Below, one piece after another: positions 43,783 to 50,664 of a DNA stretch of 51,044 nt (position 1 is the stretch's first letter; each line of letters starts with the position of its first letter). Position numbers and translations under genes: made by a program. The notes under the pieces are model-generated. The model was not told the origin of the DNA and searched no databases. It saw nothing but the letters and a program-made list of their open reading frames with translations. This DNA is from CAZFLY01 sp964519995. GTDB lineage: Bacteria > Planctomycetota > Phycisphaerae > Sedimentisphaerales > Anaerobacaceae. The DNA is taken from NCBI GenBank assembly GCA_964519995.1, contig CAZFLY010000015.1, positions 1-51,044 of the forward strand, in the 5' to 3' direction.

Positions 43783-44763
43783 ATGCCAAATCCTACTGTT
43801 GTGCTAACTCGGTGTGCTGATTACAGCCAGAGCAAGGTCGCTGATGCGGTCGCCAAGCAATTCGAACTCCTCGGAGGTGCCGGTAAATTCATCAAGCGGG
43901 GTGATACCGTTTTGCTTAAACCCAATTTTATTGCTCCAAGGTCGCACAGATATGCTACTCAGACACATCCTGCTGTAATTCTTGAAGTTGCAAGGATTCT
44001 AAAAGACTTCGGGGCAAAGCCCTTTGTCGGGGATTCACCAGCCTGGAGCAATGTATATACCTGCGCAAGAGCACTGAGGTTAGAAGAATCCCTTAAAAAG
44101 TTATCCATTCCAATAAGGCAACTGAATAAGCCAAGGAGTTGCCACATAGGGAGAAAAAATACTAAAATCGGAATAAGTACGGTAGCCCTCGATGCAGATA
44201 TCATTATAAATCTGCCAAAATTCAAATCCCATCAGCAATTGGTAGCGACATTCGCAGTCAAAAATATGTTTGGCTGTGTTAGCGGCAAGCGAAAGGCCCT
44301 TTGGCACTTTCGAAGAGGAAAAAAGGCGGAGGATTTTTGTGAACTGCTTATAGATGTATACCAGTACATGAAACCTGCCCTTACAATTATCGATGGTATT
44401 GAAGTGATGGATGGTCAGGGTCCGATTCGCGGCAGGACTCGGCCATTAGGGTGGCTAATCAGCGGAACCGATCCATTCGCCTGCGAGACTGTTTGCTGTA
44501 AATTGGTCAATATCAAGCCCAAAGACCTACCAATTATTAAAACAGCAAGACAACTGGGACTGGGCTATTCGGAAATCGAAGAAATTAAAATCTTAGGTGA
44601 TGACTTTTCGCAGTGTGTATGTGCAGATTTTGAATTACCCAAGCTTATAGCTGTCAGGTTCTCATTTCTGCATGTCTGTAAAAGTATTTGTAAGCAGATA
44701 TTTCTGCTGACCAGATCAACACTCAAAAAGGTGCCTTTGCGATCTAATACCAATTGTGAATAA
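43783..44763 (+). CDS. DUF362 domain protein
   Basis: A 326-residue protein from ATG 43783 (a GTG at 43768 is possible). The DUF362 hallmarks are present: VLLKPNFI, THPAVILEVARILKDFGAKP, VGDSPAW, ADIIINLPKFKSH, and VKNMFGCVSGKRKALWH. Many DUF362 proteins carry a C-terminal [4Fe-4S] ferredoxin domain; this one does not, though several Cys cluster near the C-terminus (CKSICKQ). Function is unknown for the family. The last residues (NTNCE) and stop are encoded by the left arm of an inserted inverted-repeat element. Confidence 0.85.
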   Translation: MPNPTVVLTRCADYSQSKVADAVAKQFELLGGAGKFIKRGDTVLLKPNFIAPRSHRYATQTHPAVILEVARILKDFGAKPFVGDSPAWSNVYTCARALRLEESLKKLSIPIRQLNKPRSCHIGRKNTKIGISTVALDADIIINLPKFKSHQQLVATFAVKNMFGCVSGKRKALWHFRRGKKAEDFCELLIDVYQYMKPALTIIDGIEVMDGQGPIRGRTRPLGWLISGTDPFACETVCCKLVNIKPKDLPIIKTARQLGLGYSEIEEIKILGDDFSQCVCADFELPKLIAVRFSFLHVCKSICKQIFLLTRSTLKKVPLRSNTNCE

Positions 44764-44921
44764 TTAATGCGCTTATTCGTGTCATTTCGAGCGAGCCGTA
44801 GGCGAGTCGAGAAATTTATTTGAACAGATTTCTCCACTACGCCCCAGTGCTTTCTTGCGAAAGCAAGAACAGGGGCTTCGGTCGAAATGACATAAGCGCA
44901 AATTTTAATCACAATTGGTAT
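44747..44921. repeat. 175-bp inverted-repeat element (MITE-like)
   Basis: Outer arms ATACCAATTGTGA (44747-44759) and its perfect reverse complement (44909-44921). Inside, GCGCTTAT..GTCATTTCGA pairs with TCGAAATGACATAAGCGC, and TGCTTTC-TTGC-GAAAGCA forms a third hairpin. The inner part is a GTCATTTCGA-type repeat like those at 48-50 kb. It has no coding capacity. Confidence 0.75.
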
Positions 44922-44980
44922 AACTCGGCGCGTGGCGGCAAGGCGACGTGAAGGAGAAACACAAGGCAGGCTTGTGAAAA

Positions 44981-45009
44981 TTGACAGACCGAGTCTACTT
45001 TGCTAACAT
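44981..45009 (+). promoter_or_regulatory. promoter of tsaD
   Basis: TTGACA (44981-44986), 17 bases, TAACAT (45004-45009). ATG 45018 is 9 bases after the -10, so the leader is about 1-3 bases. Confidence 0.6.
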
Positions 45010-45017
45010 CGAGAGAT

Positions 45018-46061
45018 ATGCAAGCACAAGGCAATTCAACAAACATTCTTGGTATTGAAACCAGTTGCGATGAGACTGCAGCAGCGGTGGTTAAAGATGG
45101 ACAGATCATCAAATCCTCCATAATAGCTTCGCAAACAAAACTCCACGAAAAATATGGCGGAGTTGTGCCGGAAATTGCCTCACGTGCACATATTGAAAAT
45201 ATCTACCCCGTAATAAGCGATGCAATGGAAAAGGCCCAAGTCGGTAAAAAAGATATTGATGCGATTGCGGTTGCGAATCAGCCTGGTTTAACGATTGCAT
45301 TAGTTGTTGGTGTCACAGCCGCCAAGACACTTGCCTTTATGTGGGACAAACCTCTGATTGCGATCAACCACTTACATGCACATCTGCAATCCGCTTTGCT
45401 GGAAAATAATAACATAGAACTTCCAGCTGCTGCGCTTATTGTTTCAGGGGGGCACACAAGTTTGTATGATTACCGTTCGCCACTGGAGCCGCGCCTTTTG
45501 GGAGCCACAATTGACGATGCAGCGGGCGAGGCGTTTGACAAGGTCGCTACAATCCTGAAGCTGTCATATCCTGGTGGGCCGAGCATCGAAAAGATTGCTA
45601 AAAATGGCGATCCGAACGCCATAAAATTTCCGCGGTCTATGCTTAGTCGAGACTCGTTAGACTTTTCTTTCAGTGGCGTCAAAACCGCTGTGTTATACTA
45701 CTGTCGCGGACAGGACATGAAAGGCGAAGACAAAGTCGATGTGATGAACGAACAGGAGATAGCTGATATCGCTGCCTCATTTCAGGCGGCTGTGATCAAC
45801 GTTCTTGTAAAAAAGACGCAACGGGCTGCTAAAAAAATCGGCGCAAAGACAGTCCTGCTCGGCGGCGGTGTGGCGGCCAACAGCGAATTGAGGTCAACAC
45901 TGCGGCAGATGTGTGAGTCAGCAAGACCTCCGTTAAAGCTTCTGACAGCGCCGAAGAAATACTGCACGGATAATGCTGTAATGGTGGCGGCGCTGGCGTA
46001 TCATAAGTACAGGGGGGGGCTGTTTGCGGAATTATCACTTGAGCCGAAGCCTTCCGCGTGA
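45018..46061 (+). CDS. tsaD: tRNA N6-threonylcarbamoyladenosine transferase
   Basis: A 347-residue member of the ASKHA-fold TsaD/Kae1 family, which transfers threonylcarbamoyl from the AMP intermediate to A37 of ANN-decoding tRNAs. It has ILGIETSCDETAAAVV, the metal ligands in NHLHAHLQ (about residue 119-125), SGGHTSLYD, GEAFDKVA, LDFSFSGVKTAV, GGGVAANSELR and the late YCTDNAVMVAALA. ATG 45018 was chosen over the TTG at 45000, which lies within the promoter spacer. A diverged copy of its last ~30 codons lies at 47.1 kb. Confidence 0.96.
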   Translation: MQAQGNSTNILGIETSCDETAAAVVKDGQIIKSSIIASQTKLHEKYGGVVPEIASRAHIENIYPVISDAMEKAQVGKKDIDAIAVANQPGLTIALVVGVTAAKTLAFMWDKPLIAINHLHAHLQSALLENNNIELPAAALIVSGGHTSLYDYRSPLEPRLLGATIDDAAGEAFDKVATILKLSYPGGPSIEKIAKNGDPNAIKFPRSMLSRDSLDFSFSGVKTAVLYYCRGQDMKGEDKVDVMNEQEIADIAASFQAAVINVLVKKTQRAAKKIGAKTVLLGGGVAANSELRSTLRQMCESARPPLKLLTAPKKYCTDNAVMVAALAYHKYRGGLFAELSLEPKPSA

Positions 46062-46186
46062 CCGAGGAGTCTTTTTGGGCCTGGCTGTATTATGGGTGCG
46101 AATGGAAGGAAGACGCGGCATATTCGAACAATCGCTGGGAGGGGAAGGTGTACATCGTTTATTTCGAAGATATGAAGAAAAAGTAA
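46058..46186 (+). CDS. possible 42-aa protein coupled to tsaD
   Basis: GTG 46058 overlaps the tsaD stop as GTGA and opens a frame to TAA 46184. The product is rich in aromatics (SFWAWLYYGCEWKED, WEGKVYIVYFED) and ends in Lys. The composition is protein-like, with no signal or membrane segment. No homologue is known to me; real coding status is uncertain. Confidence 0.4.
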   Translation: MTEESFWAWLYYGCEWKEDAAYSNNRWEGKVYIVYFEDMKKK

Positions 46187-46274
46187 AAATTCGACTTTGG
46201 ATTTGTGATTTTTGACGGAGGTGCATATATTGTTATGGTGATGATAACCAGCGAAACTTAGATGGAGATAGACA

Positions 46275-46823
46275 TTGAAAGGCATATATAAGGCTCGCGG
46301 ATTTTTGATGGCACCAGCGGTGATTTTTGCCTTACTCTGCACGTGGAATAAAACTGAGTATGAAGTTTATATTTTTGGGCTTGGTGGTCTTGTATTTTGT
46401 GTTGGTTGGTTTCTCAGAATATGGGCGCAGATTCATCTGCGCTATCGTCTGAAAGTTAAGACAGTCCTAACAACTACCGGGCCATATATGTACTGTCGCA
46501 ACCCCATCTACGTTGGGAATACGCTGCTACTTGTGGGGCTTGTAATGATAAGTGAATTGGTTTGGTTTGTTCCGGTCATGCTTGTTTGGTGTATGGTTGT
46601 GTACAGCCTCACTGTTCGTTATGAGGAATCCAACCTACTCAAGAAGTATGGAGATGCCTACCTTGATTACCTCAACAGAGTGCCCAGATGGATACCGCAC
46701 TTGAGGGTTTGGCGAAACACTGCTCTTATTCACAAAAAGGGATTCTTCATTGACAGCGTGTTTGCCGAGTTACATTGCCTCTTACTTCCTTTGCTATTTT
46801 TAGTTAAAAAGTTCCTATCTTGA
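46275..46823 (+). CDS. isoprenylcysteine carboxyl methyltransferase family membrane protein
   Basis: A 182-residue integral membrane protein with about five hydrophobic segments. It has the family core TTGPYMYCRNPIYVGNTLL (SAM-binding/His-Pro region; here Asn-Pro) and RYEESNLLKKYGDAYLDYL followed by RVPRWIP. Such proteins (ICMT/PEMT-like) are SAM-dependent methyltransferases of lipids or prenylated substrates; the bacterial substrates are usually unknown. TTG 46275 is preferred because GGAGAT lies 6 bases upstream; the first ATG is 46308. It sits between tsaD and the tsaD relic and so may be part of the inserted segment. Confidence 0.8.
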   Translation: MKGIYKARGFLMAPAVIFALLCTWNKTEYEVYIFGLGGLVFCVGWFLRIWAQIHLRYRLKVKTVLTTTGPYMYCRNPIYVGNTLLLVGLVMISELVWFVPVMLVWCMVVYSLTVRYEESNLLKKYGDAYLDYLNRVPRWIPHLRVWRNTALIHKKGFFIDSVFAELHCLLLPLLFLVKKFLS

Positions 46824-47086
46824 TTTTATCTTGTTTCACACTCAAAAGCTACCTTTCACATTGTGGTCAGAAGGCCGATTTCACACTCAATCAACCATGT
46901 TCACGAAGGTTGCCTGCCAGTAGTGGTCTCTGTGCGAGTGTTTTAACCGTAGCCTTGCCTTGCTGTCTATCGCGCACGGCACAGCATGACGGCTAACAGC
47001 TTGTTGATGATCACTAACACAAGTGCGCGAAGCTCTTGATAGAAGTAAGTATCATGGCATCCACGGATAAAAGAAAGCCGCTCTTT
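46824..47086. other. non-coding gap
   Basis: About 260 bases with no gene. It has a duplicated TTTCACACTCAA (46835-46846 and 46879-46890) and no other recognisable feature. Confidence 0.4.
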
Positions 47087-47191
47087 ACATTTCAAAACGG
47101 TGTTGCACAGACAATGCGGTTATGGTAGCCTCTCTGGCGAATCATAAATATAAGGCCGGACTTTTCGCAGATTTATCTCTCGAGCCATAGT
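47087..47191 (+). pseudogene. tsaD: relic of the 3' end of a second tsaD
   Basis: Codons from 47102 read CCTDNAVMVASLANHKYKAG and LFADLSLEP, then TAG at 47189. This aligns with YCTDNAVMVAALAYHKYRGG and LFAELSLEP at the end of the intact TsaD, in the same strand, but with many nucleotide differences and a different stop. Upstream of about 47087 the similarity is lost. It is a remnant, not a gene, and marks the old tsaD-larB junction. Confidence 0.85.
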
Positions 47192-47262
47192 CTACCGGCT
47201 GAAAAATCGTGAATTGAGTCACGAATCACGAGACACAAACTACGAATTAAGGCAGGTTAATT

Positions 47263-48042
47263 ATCCGAGCTGAGCAGCTAAAAGAACTTTTAGAGCGGGT
47301 CAAGGCAGGCGAACTGGACGTCGAAGATGCTGTTGAGAAACTGCGGCATTTGCCATTTGAAGATTTGGGTTTTGCGCGAGTAGATCATCATCGTCAAATC
47401 CGTCAAGGATTTCCAGAGGTCATTTACTGCCCTGGCAAGACTGCTGAACAAATCATTAAGATATTTGAGAGTCAAGCAGCGAAAGGCAATAATGTTCTTG
47501 CGACGAGAGCTGAACCGGAGGTTTTTGAAGCGCTCGCAGCAACAAAGAAATATCCCAAAGCGCAATACGAAAAACTTGCCAGAACGATTATCCTTGAGCA
47601 AAAAAAGTTGCCTTGCTCTAAAAGCATTTTGCCGATAGTTACAGCCGGCACAGCGGACATTCCTGTTGCCACAGAGGCAAAAGTCACTGCCGAGATTATG
47701 GGCCAGAGAACAGAACTGATTTGCGATGTTGGAGTAGCTGGCCTGCACAGATTATTCGATGATTTGCCTAAACTGCAAAAGGCCAACGTCATTATTGTTG
47801 TAGCAGGTATGGAAGGGGCATTAGCCAGTGTCGTTGGTGGCTTGGTGAGTTGTCCGGTAATTGCAGTGCCGACAAGCGTAGGTTATGGTTCAAGCTTTGA
47901 GGGACTTTCAGCACTGCTTACGATGCTAAACAGTTGCGCTTCCGGCGTCACCGTGGTCAATATCGACAATGGCTTTTCAGCAGCAGTTTCATCAACCTTA
48001 ATAAACAGAAAAATAGAAGCGAATCAAAATAATATGGAGTAA
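47263..48042 (+). CDS. larB: nickel-pincer cofactor biosynthesis protein LarB
   Basis: About 259 residues. LarB carboxylates and hydrolyses nicotinic acid adenine dinucleotide in synthesis of the nickel pincer cofactor of lactate racemase-type enzymes. The N-terminal helix (LKELLERVKAGELDVEDAVE) and the PurE/AIR-carboxylase-like core (VITAGTADIPVATEA-type VTAGTADIPVATEAKVT, CDVGVAGLHRL, VVAGMEGALASVVGGL, PTSVGYGSSFEGLSALL, CASGVTVVNIDNGF) are clear. No ATG, GTG or TTG exists at the expected N-terminus: the frame opens after TAA 47248-47250, and the best start is ATC 47263 or ATT 47260, shortly after AGG. The first standard candidate, TTG 47350, would cut ~30 conserved residues. Confidence 0.88.
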   Translation: MRAEQLKELLERVKAGELDVEDAVEKLRHLPFEDLGFARVDHHRQIRQGFPEVIYCPGKTAEQIIKIFESQAAKGNNVLATRAEPEVFEALAATKKYPKAQYEKLARTIILEQKKLPCSKSILPIVTAGTADIPVATEAKVTAEIMGQRTELICDVGVAGLHRLFDDLPKLQKANVIIVVAGMEGALASVVGGLVSCPVIAVPTSVGYGSSFEGLSALLTMLNSCASGVTVVNIDNGFSAAVSSTLINRKIEANQNNME

Positions 48043-48060
48043 ATGAAGAAAAAGCCCATT

Positions 48061-48104
48061 GATGTCATTTCGAGCGGAGCACAGCGGAGTCGAGAAATCT
48101 ACTT
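48061..48104 (+). repeat. GTCATTTCGAGCGGAG repeat, left half
   Basis: GTCATTTCGAGCGGAG and GTCGAGAAATCT match the left arm of the 48464 and 44769 repeats, but no clear right arm follows. It lies just upstream of the GIY-YIG gene. Confidence 0.55.
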
Positions 48105-48133
48105 AAGTATTCCTACTCTATCAAGAATCTGAA

Positions 48134-48439
48134 ATGAGTAAAATGCTGACCAATAAGACATTTTATGTCTATATTATAGCAAGCAAAACCGTAACCTTGT
48201 ATGTGGGAATGACTAACAATATTAAAAGAAGAGTGTATGAGCATAAGTATCATTTGATTCCAGGTTTTACAGACAAATATAGGGTTGAACGGCTACTTTA
48301 TGTTGAAACAGTAAATGATCCTGTTTCAGCTATTAAACGTGAGAAACAAATAAAAGCATGGAGGCGTGAAAAGAAGGTATCGCTTATCGATTCGATAAAT
48401 CCTCAATGGAACGACCTGAGTCAGGATTGGTACGAATAA
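48134..48439 (+). CDS. GIY-YIG nuclease family protein
   Basis: A 101-residue protein with the small stand-alone GIY-YIG domain. FYVYIIAS (GIY equivalent) and LYVGMTNNIKRRVYEHK (YIG equivalent with the catalytic Arg) are at residues 10-37, with a later Glu in KREKQIKAW. The family includes YhbQ/UPF0213-type proteins of uncertain cellular role that have been linked to DNA repair or mobile repeats. It is enclosed by GTCATTTCGA-type repeats on both sides (48061-48104 and 48464-48555). ATG 48134 lacks a strong ribosome binding site. Confidence 0.88.
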   Translation: MSKMLTNKTFYVYIIASKTVTLYVGMTNNIKRRVYEHKYHLIPGFTDKYRVERLLYVETVNDPVSAIKREKQIKAWRREKKVSLIDSINPQWNDLSQDWYE

Positions 48440-48463
48440 CACTGATTGTAAATAATCAATGTT

Positions 48464-48555
48464 TCATTTCGAGCGGAGTGAAACGGAGCCGAGAAATTTG
48501 TTTTTTAATAGATTTCTCTGCTTCGGGTTGCTTCGCAGCCCTACGGTCGAAATGA
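48464..48555. repeat. GTCATTTCGA-type hairpin repeat, complete
   Basis: TCATTTCGA (48464-48472) pairs with TCGAAATGA (48547-48555); GAGAAAT and ATTTCTC form the inner stem. Lies 25 bases after the GIY-YIG stop. Confidence 0.7.
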
Positions 48556-48648
48556 CAAAGACGCCACACTCCAGACACAAAACCAAAGACTAAGGACTTG
48601 ATGGGGAACAGGTGCGATATCATCCCTTCCTCACAATTTCAGCAAAGC

Positions 48649-48718
48649 CGCTAACGTTCAGAATCAGTTGCCGGGCCGGCTGAGTGCTGGCCCAGTCAAC
48701 TGCATACGTTGGTTAGGC
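48649..48718 (-). repeat. attC-like integron recombination site 1
   Basis: A 70-bp imperfect inverted repeat. On the minus strand the R'' box is GCCTAAC (48718-48712) and the R' box GTTAGCG (48655-48649, not fully GTTRRRY). CAGTTG/CAACTG and GGGCC/GGCCC provide the inner stem. It lies 67 bases after the stop of the 48786 gene in that gene's sense, as in an integron cassette. Confidence 0.65.
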
Positions 48719-48785
48719 GATGTTATTTATCTGAAATCAATTCCCGACTCTTTTTCTATTCGCTTGTCCCTCGTAGAGGCTGGCG

Positions 48786-49346
48786 TCACTCTATTCCGAT
48801 GAACGCTGCAATCTTGCCGCGATCTCCCCATAACTCATTGACCCGGATGCTCTTACCCCCGAATGAAAACACCGGATCTCCTTCGACTTGTTCGTTGGCA
48901 TTCTTCGGCGACGCAACAATAGCGATCAGCAGTCCGTAGATTACGTCAATCGGTAACACGAGTTCTCCGTCGAGCCCCGTCCGAATCACGGACTTGTCCG
49001 TAAACCGTAGGTTGTCGGGAAGTCTTGCCTCATGAACAGCCGTGCACCGCACGACATCATACAGCATTTCCAGCATCGTTCGTACAGCTATGCCGGGAGC
49101 TTTGGAATCGAGCCGTCGATACCTGAAGTTGATGGGTTGCGAGATACCGAACGACACCCAACCGATTTTGCTAATGATGGAGAGGTTCTGCTCCAAGAAC
49201 TTGCAGCACGCTTTTTTATCCCCATCTGTCGGATATTCCAGCCGTGCAGTTGCCGACAGTGCAACACTCGCAGCTACAACCGCGTCTTCAAAGCGTTGCT
49301 TCGAGAGTTTTCTCATCGCGTCTGCTACTTGGCTTCCCACGCTCAT
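48786..49346 (-). CDS. hypothetical protein carried on an integron cassette
   Basis: A 186-residue soluble protein from ATG 49346, with GGAG 10 bases upstream. I recognise no family. It starts MSVGSQVADAMRKLSKQRFE (helical), and the C-terminal half (LVLPIDVIYGLLIAIVASP; DPVFSFGGKSIRVNELWGD) is more hydrophobic but not membrane-like. It lies between two attC-like sites and reads in the array direction, so it is a typical promoterless gene cassette. Cassette genes often encode accessory or phage/stress-related functions, but nothing in the sequence shows which. Confidence 0.65.
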   Translation of the reverse strand: MSVGSQVADAMRKLSKQRFEDAVVAASVALSATARLEYPTDGDKKACCKFLEQNLSIISKIGWVSFGISQPINFRYRRLDSKAPGIAVRTMLEMLYDVVRCTAVHEARLPDNLRFTDKSVIRTGLDGELVLPIDVIYGLLIAIVASPKNANEQVEGDPVFSFGGKSIRVNELWGDRGKIAAFIGIE

Positions 49347-49457
49347 AGTGTCGCTCCGTTCTCACGTACCATACACCTCACGGATGCTTCGGAAGATCAG
49401 AATGTTTGCATAGAAACGAAACAATATCCTCGGATTGCCCACTTTTTCTTTACCATC

Positions 49458-49516
49458 GCTTAACGCTGGAGTTAAGGCTCGCGGTCTACTGCGTCGCCTT
49501 CAGCCTCTTGTTGGGT
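49458..49516 (-). repeat. attC-like integron recombination site 2
   Basis: A 59-bp imperfect palindrome. On the minus strand R'' is ACCCAAC (49516-49510) and R' is GTTAAGC (49464-49458), both fitting RYYYAAC/GTTRRRY. Next to them CAACAAGAGGCTGAAGG and CCTTAACTCCAGCGTTAAGC follow the classic L''/L' arrangement, matching the pattern of aadA-type attC sites. Confidence 0.8.
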
Positions 49517-49534
49517 CCTTTCTGGTCTTCTCGG

Positions 49535-49755
49535 TCAATGGTCCTCGGCAAACTCCATGCCACCCGTGTGCGGATTGATCCTGAGACGAGCGCCGTCTGT
49601 TGCGAACTCCATCTGTCCGGTGTGAGGATTCATTCGCAAGCGGGCACCGGGCTCCGCAAACTCCTGATCTGACCCGTGTGCGGGTTCATTTTCAACTGGG
49701 CTTGGTCAGTGGCGAATTCCATTTTGCCAGTGTGAGGGTTTATTCTTTGTTTCAT
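49535..49755 (-). pseudogene. tandem-repeat cassette protein, frameshifted
   Basis: ATG 49755 follows a GAGGAGAG ribosome binding site. The product consists of four copies of an 18-residue unit, consensus (I/M)NPHTG(Q/K)MEFATDGARLR. Copy 1 and part of copy 2 are in the first frame, then two extra bases near 49661-49672 shift the frame and it stops (CE*). In the second frame copies 2-4 continue and end with EFAEDH and TGA at 49537-49535. The attC-like site 2 begins 18 bases later. An intact version would be about 73 residues. No known family; the shift may be real, assembly error, or programmed. Confidence 0.7.
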
Positions 49756-49882
49756 TCCGTCTCTCCTCTTTTATCCCAACAATAAGCGGAACAAACATTA
49801 TTATATACCTTCCGACCCCATCAACAGGATTTTTTGCGGTCTTCCGATTGCTTTTTGCTCCATAGAATAGAAAAGAACAACG

Positions 49883-49968
49883 GTCATTTCGACCGGAGTG
49901 ATGCGTAGCATCACAAAGCGGAGAAATCTGATAAATTTTAATAGATTCCTCACTGCGTTCGGAATGAC
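49883..49968. repeat. GTCATTTCGA-type hairpin repeat near hicBA
   Basis: GTCATTTCGA pairs imperfectly with TTCGGAATGAC. It contains a perfect GTGATGC-GTA-GCATCAC hairpin at 49898-49914. Lies 60 bases beyond the hicA stop. Confidence 0.6.
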
Positions 49969-50028
49969 GACGGGGGGTTCTGAAAATTATCAGAGCTTCT
50001 AACGATTCTCTTGCTCGATGCTTTCCAA

Positions 50029-50268
50029 TTAGAATAATTCTTTAATTAAATCGCCTTTGTCTATTTTGAAATGGATTGCGATATCGCTCAAAATACCGCT
50101 CAATGTTCCTATTTTAAGGTATTTGTGGGCAGGGATAGTAATGTGGTGTTCGCCTTTGGCAGTAGTGGTAAGTCGTATGTGACTGCCAGTTTGCCTGGTT
50201 ATTTCATAACCGTATTTTTTAAGAAGTTTTGCGAGTTCTTCGCCGCTGATTTCTCGGGGAAGTTTCAT
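50029..50268 (-). CDS. hicA: HicA-like toxin
   Basis: A 79-residue dsRBD-fold mRNA interferase candidate. Its features are SGEELAKLLKKYGYEITRQTGSHIRL with the catalytic His of GSHIRL (about residue 30), and the TIPAHKYLKIGTLSGIL strand/helix typical of YcfA/HicA. Substrate binding would be by the helix after GSH. It follows hicB with an ATGA overlap (50265-50268), so the order is antitoxin-toxin, the reverse of E. coli hicAB. Confidence 0.85.
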   Translation of the reverse strand: MKLPREISGEELAKLLKKYGYEITRQTGSHIRLTTTAKGEHHITIPAHKYLKIGTLSGILSDIAIHFKIDKGDLIKELF

Positions 50269-50471
50269 ATTGCTATTACTTCATCTTTTACTATGTGTAA
50301 GCGTACAATATGGGGAATTTCCTTTGAATCAAAGTGGCATTTTATCGCATCTTTGATATTTTCTTTTAACTCGTCGAGAGTTTGCCCTTCGGTATAAATA
50401 GAGTAACCGAGAGATTTAGCGGTGTAACCACCCTCATCAGAATTTTCAACGATAAATATAATTTCACTCAT
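50265..50471 (-). CDS. hicB: HicB-like antitoxin (short)
   Basis: A 68-residue partial-RNase-H-fold protein. EIIFIVENSDEGGYTAKSLG..IYTEGQTLDELKENIKDAI is the usual HicB core. It stops before the C-terminal ribbon-helix-helix or HTH domain of long HicB proteins, so autoregulation of the operon by DNA binding is not evident. Short HicB members of this size are common with HicA of this type. No clear ribosome binding site. Confidence 0.8.
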   Translation of the reverse strand: MSEIIFIVENSDEGGYTAKSLGYSIYTEGQTLDELKENIKDAIKCHFDSKEIPHIVRLHIVKDEVIAI

Positions 50472-50664
50472 AGGTTTTAATCTCTACAAAAACCGGCGGA
50501 TTCTTTTACCGCTAATCCTAAATAAATTCTTCACTTTATTTGCTTATTATAAAACCTTCCTGTCTGCCTGTCAAATCTTTTATTGACCATATACTGCATT
50601 TTTTGTAGTATACCACGTAAAACGAGCTCGTGCTACATATCAAACTTCGCAGAGTAGGACTTGT

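Noticed and set aside
48786..49346. Assigning a defence or toxin role to the cassette gene
   Set aside because: No recognisable domain; cassette location alone is not enough.
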